Below, piece by piece: positions 6,118 through 10,930 of a DNA stretch of 10,930 nucleotides. The notes under the pieces are model-generated. The model searched no databases and was not told the DNA's origin. It was given only the letters and a program-made list of their open reading frames with translations. The position numbers and the translations under genes were made by a program. Each line of letters begins with the position of its first letter. Position 1 is the first letter of the stretch. The stretch comes from Prolixibacteraceae bacterium (GTDB lineage: Bacteria > Bacteroidota > Bacteroidia > Bacteroidales > Prolixibacteraceae): assembly GCA_014380255.1 (NCBI GenBank), contig JACMKG010000161.1, forward strand, positions 1 through 10,930, written 5' to 3'.

Positions 6118-6280
6118 AGTTCCTGAGTTCCTGAGTGCCTAAGTGCCTAAGAAATACAGAATTCTGATCATTTACTGCTTTTAAGAGTAAATCAATTCGG
6201 TAATCATCTAAAAAATCAAAAAGGTGAAACTAGTCTTTCTCAGGCACTTTGGCACTCACGTACTCAGGAACTCAGGCACT
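6118..6280. repeat. Mirror-symmetric array of 8-bp units
   Basis: The left arm has four consecutive 8-bp units: AGTTCCTG at 6118 and 6126, AGTGCCTA at 6134 and 6142. The right arm has five: CAGGCACT at 6241, TTGGCACT at 6249, CACGTACT at 6257, CAGGAACT at 6265 and CAGGCACT at 6273. The arms are reverse complements about position 6195, continued inward by AGAAA/TTTCT (6150-6154 with 6236-6240). The middle is AT-rich and holds a TTTACT/AGTAAA hairpin (6171-6176 with 6186-6191). A stray AGTGCCTG stands at 6089. The array fills the divergent spacer between the nuclease and the transferase, and starts beyond the putative nuclease promoter. Confidence 0.87.
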
Positions 6281-6376
6281 CAACTTACAAAATTGAATAA
6301 CAATAAATATATCAGCAATTAGAAAAATGAATTGTTTAACTTTAAAGCTGAATCCAATCATTTCAATTCATCCAGT

Positions 6377-8065
6377 ATGAAATTTTATATATTAATTCTC
6401 TGCCTTTTTATTGAGCTTTCCAATTTATCGGCACAGGACCGCATTAGCGGCAAGCCTTTTGCTACCCGTTCTGAAGTCATTGCCCAACATGGTATGGCTT
6501 GTACCAGCCAGCCGCTGGCCACTCAAGTAGCCCTCGATATCCTTAAAGCTGGCGGAAATGCTATTGATGCAGCTATTGCAGCAAACGCAGTACTCGGGTT
6601 GGTTGAGCCTACTGGCAACGGGATTGGAGGCGATTTGTTTGCCATCGTCTGGGATGCCAAAACACAAAAATTGTACGGTTTGAATGCTTCCGGAAGATCG
6701 CCTTATGACCTGAGTTATGATTATTTTGTAAAAAACGGGATTTCCAGCATTCCTGCCTTCGGGCCACTACCTGTGTCTGTTCCCGGATGTGTGGATGGTT
6801 GGTTCGAATTGCATGCCAAATTTGGGAAACTTCCCGTTGCCGAAATCCTGAAACCAGCGATTGATTATGCTCATGAAGGATTTCCGGTATCAGAAGTTAT
6901 AGCCTATTACTGGAATTCAAACTCCCTTCTATTACAAAAATATCCCGGCTTTAAGGAAATTTATATGCCCGAAGGGAAAGCTCCAGCCAAGGGAGAAATC
7001 TTCCGGAATCCCTACCTGGCGGCAACATTGGAAAAGATTGTATCGGGAGGCAGAGATGCTTTTTACAAGGGTGAAATTGCACAAAAAATAGTTGATTACA
7101 TGAAGGAGCAAGGTGGGTTCTTAAGCATGCGCGACTTTGCCGATCATCATTCTGAATGGGTGGAACCCCTATCGACCAACTATCGAGGTTACGATGTTTG
7201 GGAATTACCCCCCAATGGACAAGGAACGGCTGTTTTGCAAATGCTCAATATGCTTGAAAAATTTGATATTGCTTCTATGGGATTTGGAAGTGCAGAGTAC
7301 CTCCATACCTTTATTGAGATCAAGAAGCTTGCATTTGAAGACCGCGCCAAATACTATTCAGACCCGGATTTTAACAAGGTACCTATACAAAAACTAATCT
7401 CTAAAGCCTATGCAAATGAGCGTTTAACACTTTTTGATGCAAAAAAAGCAGCAAAAAGCGTTCCCGCAGGCAACCTTGAGACCGGAAATACCATCTATCT
7501 GACAACGGCGGACAAAGACGGCAACATGGTTTCATTGATTCAAAGCAATTACCGGGGAATGGGTTCAGGAATGACGCCCGGGAAACTTGGATTTGTTTTA
7601 CAGGACAGGGGTGAGATGTTTATCATCGATCCCCATCATATGAATAGATATGAACCGCATAAGCGGCCCTTTCATACCATCATTCCGGCTTTTATCACGA
7701 AAGATGGGAAGCCATTGATCAGCTTCGGTGTCATGGGAGGCTCGATGCAACCGCAAGGACATGTTCAAGTGGTAGTCAACCTGGTAGATTTCGGGATGAA
7801 CCTTCAGGAGGCAGGAGACGCGCCTCGTCTTTGCCATGAAGGATCGAGTGAACCTACAGGTGAAAAGATGACCAATGGAGGGATTGTTTACCTGGAAAAT
7901 GGAATGCCTTACGAATCGGTACGTAATTTGTTAGGGTTGGGTCACAGCATTCAATTCATCAACGGAATCTATGGAGGTTATCAGGCCATCAAATGGGATG
8001 AAAAGAACAGAGTATATTACGGAGCCTCTGAATCGCGAAAAGACGGGCAGGCGGCCGGATATTGA
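6377..8065 (+). CDS. ggt: Secreted gamma-glutamyltransferase (glutathione hydrolase)
   Basis: This 562-residue Ntn-hydrolase family protein should cleave gamma-glutamyl bonds such as that of glutathione in the periplasm. Residues 1-20 form a signal peptide ending LSAQ. Conserved blocks follow: GGNAIDAA (59-66), EPTGNGIGGD (77-86), SGRSP (105-109), NTIYLTTADKDG with the predicted nucleophile T372, and the oxyanion-type GGS (454-456) followed by the VVNLVDFGMN block. Self-cleavage before T372 would give a small subunit of about 190 residues, the normal size. The block NTIYLTTADKDGN...QSNYRGMGSG resembles the YwrD/cephalosporin-acylase-like branch more than E. coli Ggt, so the preferred substrate may differ from glutathione. 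I chose the ATG at 6377 because it starts directly at the signal peptide; the frame could extend upstream only from a TTG. The SIMPL gene follows 44 bp downstream and is probably co-transcribed. Confidence 0.9.
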   Translation: MKFYILILCLFIELSNLSAQDRISGKPFATRSEVIAQHGMACTSQPLATQVALDILKAGGNAIDAAIAANAVLGLVEPTGNGIGGDLFAIVWDAKTQKLYGLNASGRSPYDLSYDYFVKNGISSIPAFGPLPVSVPGCVDGWFELHAKFGKLPVAEILKPAIDYAHEGFPVSEVIAYYWNSNSLLLQKYPGFKEIYMPEGKAPAKGEIFRNPYLAATLEKIVSGGRDAFYKGEIAQKIVDYMKEQGGFLSMRDFADHHSEWVEPLSTNYRGYDVWELPPNGQGTAVLQMLNMLEKFDIASMGFGSAEYLHTFIEIKKLAFEDRAKYYSDPDFNKVPIQKLISKAYANERLTLFDAKKAAKSVPAGNLETGNTIYLTTADKDGNMVSLIQSNYRGMGSGMTPGKLGFVLQDRGEMFIIDPHHMNRYEPHKRPFHTIIPAFITKDGKPLISFGVMGGSMQPQGHVQVVVNLVDFGMNLQEAGDAPRLCHEGSSEPTGEKMTNGGIVYLENGMPYESVRNLLGLGHSIQFINGIYGGYQAIKWDEKNRVYYGASESRKDGQAAGY

Positions 8066-8109
8066 AGAACGAAATAGTTTTAATAAGTAGAAACGAATTA
8101 AAAAGGAAC

Positions 8110-8817
8110 ATGAAAACAAGATTATTAGTAACATTATTGGCTGTTCTCCCCTTATTTGTATGGAGTCAGTATGTAGAACCAGGAAAAGAAATACCTGCCA
8201 TTGAAGTGGTGGGCACCGGAGAGATGGAAATAGTACCGGATGAAATCTACATATCCTTTACCTTGAAAGAGCGCTTTGAGGGAAAAAACAAGATTGATAT
8301 CGAAAACCAGGAAAAAGAGCTTAAGAAAAGACTGCTCAAGCTGGATATCGATCTAAAAGATTTACAATTGGCTGATGCAAGTTCTGATTTCATTAAAATC
8401 AAACGCAAAAAGAATGAGGTAATTGCCTCTAAAGACTATCTTTTAAAGGTGAAAACCACTTCACAGATTGCCAGTGTATTTGAACTTCTGGATGGGATCG
8501 ATGCCTTCAATGCAGACATCCAGCGGGTGGATCATTCAGAAATTGAGAAATACAAGAGTGAAGTAAAGATGATTGCCATTAAGGCAGCCAAGGAAAAGGC
8601 AACCAATCTTCTTTCAGCCATTGGTGAAACCATTGGAAAACCTTTGCTCATTCAGGAACGTGAACAGTATGAAGATCAACCCTTCTTGCGTAAAACGATG
8701 GAAATAGCCAATATGGCAATGGATGGCGGGAAAAAAGAAGAAGCGCCGCTTCCTGAAATAGGCTTTCAAAAGATAAAGCTTAAATATTCAGTATTTGCCA
8801 GGTTTGCCATTAAGTAG
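8110..8817 (+). CDS. Secreted SIMPL-domain (DUF541) protein
   Basis: This 235-residue protein starts with a signal peptide (residues 1-20, ending FVWSQ). The mature part opens with IEVVGTGEMEIVPDEIYISF (31-50), the hallmark first strand of SIMPL/DUF541 proteins, and ends with a matching beta-strand pair (KIKLKYSVFARFAIK). Between them is a charged, lysine-rich helical region that includes AIKAAKEKATNLLSAIGETIG, also typical of the family. Family members are periplasmic or surface proteins that form ring-like oligomers; their biochemical role is mostly unclear. The ATG at 8110 follows AAAAGGAAC, one of the few purine-rich possible ribosome-binding sites here. The frame could extend upstream only from a TTG overlapping the transferase stop, and that start would bury the signal peptide. 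It shares a likely operon with the transferase. Confidence 0.88.
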   Translation: MKTRLLVTLLAVLPLFVWSQYVEPGKEIPAIEVVGTGEMEIVPDEIYISFTLKERFEGKNKIDIENQEKELKKRLLKLDIDLKDLQLADASSDFIKIKRKKNEVIASKDYLLKVKTTSQIASVFELLDGIDAFNADIQRVDHSEIEKYKSEVKMIAIKAAKEKATNLLSAIGETIGKPLLIQEREQYEDQPFLRKTMEIANMAMDGGKKEEAPLPEIGFQKIKLKYSVFARFAIK

Positions 8818-8876
8818 CGAGCGTTCAATGGATAAAAAATAGAATATCCCCTATCGAATAAAGAATAAAAAAAATC

Positions 8877-8914
8877 AAAAAGGCGGTCTCAACTACAGTT
8901 GAAATCGCCTTTTT
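8877..8914. terminator. Bidirectional intrinsic terminator
   Basis: AAAAAGGCG (8877-8885) pairs perfectly with CGCCTTTTT (8906-8914), and the inner TCAAC/GTTGA (8889-8893 with 8898-8902) closes a TACA loop. T-runs follow on the plus strand, and the A-rich left flank gives a T-rich tail on the minus strand. It lies between two convergent genes and should end both the transferase-SIMPL operon and the dehydrogenase-cytochrome operon. Confidence 0.88.
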
Positions 8915-8938
8915 CATTGGCTTTAAAGATTGGATTGC

Positions 8939-9421
8939 TTATTTCCCGCTTCTTACCTTTTTCACCAGACTTGCATCTACCGGGTCAAAGTTATTCCCGA
9001 AACTTGATCGTATATAAGTTAATACAGCAGCAATTTCTTCATCGGTCAATTGGGCCTGCGACGGCATAAATCCATTGTACACTTCCCCATTGACTTCCAC
9101 TTTACCGCTAAGTCCTTTCATCATCATTGCAACCAACTCTTTTGGATCATTGCCAACCCAACTTCCGGGTGTCAATGGCGGATGCATTCCTGGAACACCT
9201 GATCCATCAGACTGATGGCACACCAGGCAATATTTGTCATACACGGCTTTACCTGGATTAACTGCTTCAGCCGCGGGCGCCTTGGCATCACTCTTAATTT
9301 CTTCTGTTTGCTGAGCCTGGCCGGTCGTTTCCTCTTTCTTATTTTCGCTGCTATTCTGGCAGGCGGTTGCCAAAACTACCAAAATCATGCTCAACATCAG
9401 CACGTTAACTACTCGTTTCAT
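8939..9421 (-). CDS. Lipoprotein cytochrome c (class I)
   Basis: This 160-residue protein carries one heme c. The N-terminus is a lipoprotein signal with lipobox LATAC (C21), so the mature protein should be anchored to a membrane. A flexible Glu/Lys/Gln/Ala-rich linker (about 22-54) follows. The cytochrome domain starts GKAVYDKYCLVCHQSDGSG, with heme-binding C65, C68 and axial H69, then GMHPPL and the likely second axial ligand M119 in NGFMPS. LTDEEIAAVLTYIRSSFGN is the usual C-terminal helix. It is a small electron carrier. It lies 58 bp downstream of the PQQ-type dehydrogenase on the same strand, with no terminator seen between them, so it is probably that enzyme's electron acceptor; this pairing is inference. 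TCAATATACAA occurs twice in the gap (9422 and 9447), a minor direct repeat. Confidence 0.92.
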   Translation of the reverse strand: MKRVVNVLMLSMILVVLATACQNSSENKKEETTGQAQQTEEIKSDAKAPAAEAVNPGKAVYDKYCLVCHQSDGSGVPGMHPPLTPGSWVGNDPKELVAMMMKGLSGKVEVNGEVYNGFMPSQAQLTDEEIAAVLTYIRSSFGNNFDPVDASLVKKVRSGK

Positions 9422-9479
9422 TCAATATACAATTAAGTTTGAATGCTCAATATACAACTATTTTGCTCATAAATAAATT

Positions 9480-10745
9480 CTACCGATATAAAATCCGATA
9501 AATACGCCCTTTTGCATCATCAGATACATACAAAGAACCATCGGGTGCCTGGGCCAAACCACATGGACGATGTTGAGCATCACGCGGACTTTTTACCTCC
9601 TCAACACCGGCAAAGCCATTGGCAAAAATTTCCCATTCTCCCGAAGGTGTGGAACCTTTAAAAGGAACGAATACCACATAAAATCCTTCCTGAGATTGGG
9701 GTGCACGGTTCCATGAACCATGGAAGGCCACAAATGCCCCGTTCTTGTATTTTTCTGGAAACATATCGCCTGTATAAAACAATACATCGTTGGGAGCGGT
9801 ATGAGCCGGGAAAGCCATGATAGGATCCTCAGCAGTCTCGCACCTATCCACTTTCATACCGTCACCTCCGTATTCAGGACCCAGCACTTTTTTGTTTTGC
9901 TTGCCATCGTAATAACAATAAGGCCAGCCGAAATCAGAGCCATCTTCAATCCTTAAGAACTCTTCAGCAGGAAGCTCTGAGCTTTGTTCATCGGTGTAAT
10001 ACTCGGGATAAAATTGAGACAGCTGATCCCTGCCATGCTGAATGGCATACAATTTATTTTCATTCTGATTCCAGGTGAGAGCTACGGCATTTCGTATACC
10101 GGTAGCATAACGATAACCATCTTTAGCCTGATCCTGATTCAATGCATCCGCTTTAAAGCGCCATATACCCCCATGCAGTTCAAGCAATGGGCAAGGATCC
10201 ATTCCGGGCGAGCCCTTTGTTCGGTCGTTTTCCTGGCAAGCATTGGAAGGAGCACCAACATTTACATACATATTTCCATCCCCATCAAAGGTAAAGGTTT
10301 TGGAAGCATGTTGGTTCTGTGCAGTAAATCCCATTGCGACAATTTCAGGATTCTCAGCTGGAATTAGTTCTCCTTCCTTTAGCTGATACCTGATAATCAT
10401 CGTGTCAACACCAAAATAGAGCTGCCCGTTGTGAATTCGGATGCCTGTACCATCAAATTCTCCATGATACTTAATCTGGTCAGCCTTGCCATCGTTATTA
10501 TCATCACGCATACATACGATCCCTCCCCCATTTTTCACACGTTTGAGTGATGCATATACATCCCCGTTTGAATGAATGGCAAGATGCCGTGCATTGCCTA
10601 CATCGTCTGCATAAACAAGAGCCGAAAAGCCGACTGGTAGTTTTAAACCTGTATTGTCCTTAACATTTTCAAAACTCTTTTTTGAATCAGATAGGCATGA
10701 GGTAAACAAAGAAAGAACAATCACAGTCAAGAAGAAGTTTTTCAT
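9480..10745 (-). CDS. Lipoprotein PQQ-dependent sugar dehydrogenase (sorbosone dehydrogenase-like)
   Basis: This 421-residue protein has a lipoprotein signal ending FTSC (C17). The rest is a beta-propeller of the soluble glucose/L-sorbosone dehydrogenase type, which oxidises sugars or aldehydes using PQQ. Visible landmarks: RHLAIHSNGDVYA (53-65), an EF-hand-like calcium loop D81-x-N-x-D85-G-x-x-D89, H146 in QNQHASKTFTFDGDGN, GIRN (216-219), HGRD (237-240), FGWPYC (272-277), FHGSWNR (341-347) and the last blade RPCGLA...PDGSLYVSDD (393-410). This matches the usual length and motif order. The actual substrate cannot be read from the sequence, and many Bacteroidota members are uncharacterised. 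It is the first gene of a two-gene operon with the cytochrome c. A weak TAATATTG (10774-10767) upstream is only a near match to the promoter consensus. Confidence 0.86.
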   Translation of the reverse strand: MKNFFLTVIVLSLFTSCLSDSKKSFENVKDNTGLKLPVGFSALVYADDVGNARHLAIHSNGDVYASLKRVKNGGGIVCMRDDNNDGKADQIKYHGEFDGTGIRIHNGQLYFGVDTMIIRYQLKEGELIPAENPEIVAMGFTAQNQHASKTFTFDGDGNMYVNVGAPSNACQENDRTKGSPGMDPCPLLELHGGIWRFKADALNQDQAKDGYRYATGIRNAVALTWNQNENKLYAIQHGRDQLSQFYPEYYTDEQSSELPAEEFLRIEDGSDFGWPYCYYDGKQNKKVLGPEYGGDGMKVDRCETAEDPIMAFPAHTAPNDVLFYTGDMFPEKYKNGAFVAFHGSWNRAPQSQEGFYVVFVPFKGSTPSGEWEIFANGFAGVEEVKSPRDAQHRPCGLAQAPDGSLYVSDDAKGRIYRILYR

Positions 10746-10930
10746 AATGGATAGTTTTGAGAATTACAATATTATCTGCGGAAATCAATTATTAACGAAA
10801 GTTGCCAGTTATACGAAGCCTGTAACCTTACCAGGAAGAATGAATAGGATAAGGGGCCGGCTGGCGACCAGCTTCTGGGAAGAAATACTTCGATCAAAAA
10901 CCATGAAGGATGTTAGCTGCATGGCTTTGC
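10746..10930. other. Gene-free end of the window with a small hairpin
   Basis: No reading frame in this stretch resembles a protein. The only structure is GCTGG-CGA-CCAGC (10860-10872), a perfect 5-bp hairpin in a locally G+C-rich patch. It is similar in style to the short palindromes at 2181-2310, but the sequence is different. It may belong to an intergenic repeat that continues beyond the window. Confidence 0.4.

Noticed and set aside
6332..6376. A TTG start at 6332 for the transferase
   Set aside because: It would place 15 polar residues before the signal peptide; the ATG at 6377 gives a normal signal peptide.
7137..7397. Other frames inside the transferase, nuclease and dehydrogenase genes
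   Set aside because: They overlap strongly supported genes and show no family pattern; they are shadows.

Overview
The window looks like a chromosomal stretch from a member of the Bacteroidota. Evidence: promoter-like TAnnTTTG elements, mostly no clear Shine-Dalgarno sequences, AT-rich spacers, lipoproteins with loosely matching lipoboxes (LATAC, FTSC), a Bacteroidota-type AddB-like nuclease, and a DUF6266-like protein. The exact genus cannot be told from the sequence.

Layout. 1-53 (-) is the start of a secreted protein or lipoprotein that leaves the window. 180-665 (-) is a four-helix membrane protein with a DUF1648 motif. 829-1163 is a 335-bp non-coding element with perfect 19-bp terminal inverted repeats, a nested fold-back interior and a perfect 6-bp target duplication (TTATGA), which is a MITE. 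1279-1476 is a mirror-symmetric array of 11-bp units that ends 22 bp before a DUF6266-like gene (1499-2122, +). That gene is followed by a cluster of hairpin-forming repeats (2136-2310). 2355-2694 (-) holds a small antitoxin-like gene followed by what looks like a decayed RelE/ParE-type toxin. 2837-2991 is a second long palindromic array built on CCCTTAT. 3142-5985 (-) is an AddB-like PD-(D/E)XK nuclease with a complete nuclease motif set and four cysteines for an iron-sulfur cluster. 6118-6280 is a third palindromic array, with 8-bp units. 6377-8065 and 8110-8817 (+) are a secreted gamma-glutamyltransferase and a secreted SIMPL-domain protein, probably co-transcribed and closed by a two-way terminator at 8877-8914. 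From the other side the same terminator closes a lipoprotein PQQ-type sugar dehydrogenase (9480-10745, -) and a lipoprotein cytochrome c (8939-9421, -). The last 185 bp contain no gene that I can recognise.

How the genes work together. The right half is ordinary envelope metabolism. The dehydrogenase and cytochrome c plausibly form a periplasmic oxidation unit, with the cytochrome taking electrons from the dehydrogenase. The transferase and SIMPL protein are exported. The left half (about 800-3000) is an accessory region rich in unusual DNA structure: one MITE, two of the three symmetric short-period arrays, a hairpin repeat cluster, a broken toxin-antitoxin pair and a DUF6266-like gene of higher G+C than its surroundings. 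The most interesting signal is that three intergenic regions carry arrays with unrelated unit sequences and different periods (11, about 9, and 8 bp) but the same plan: short units on one arm mirrored by their reverse complements on the other.
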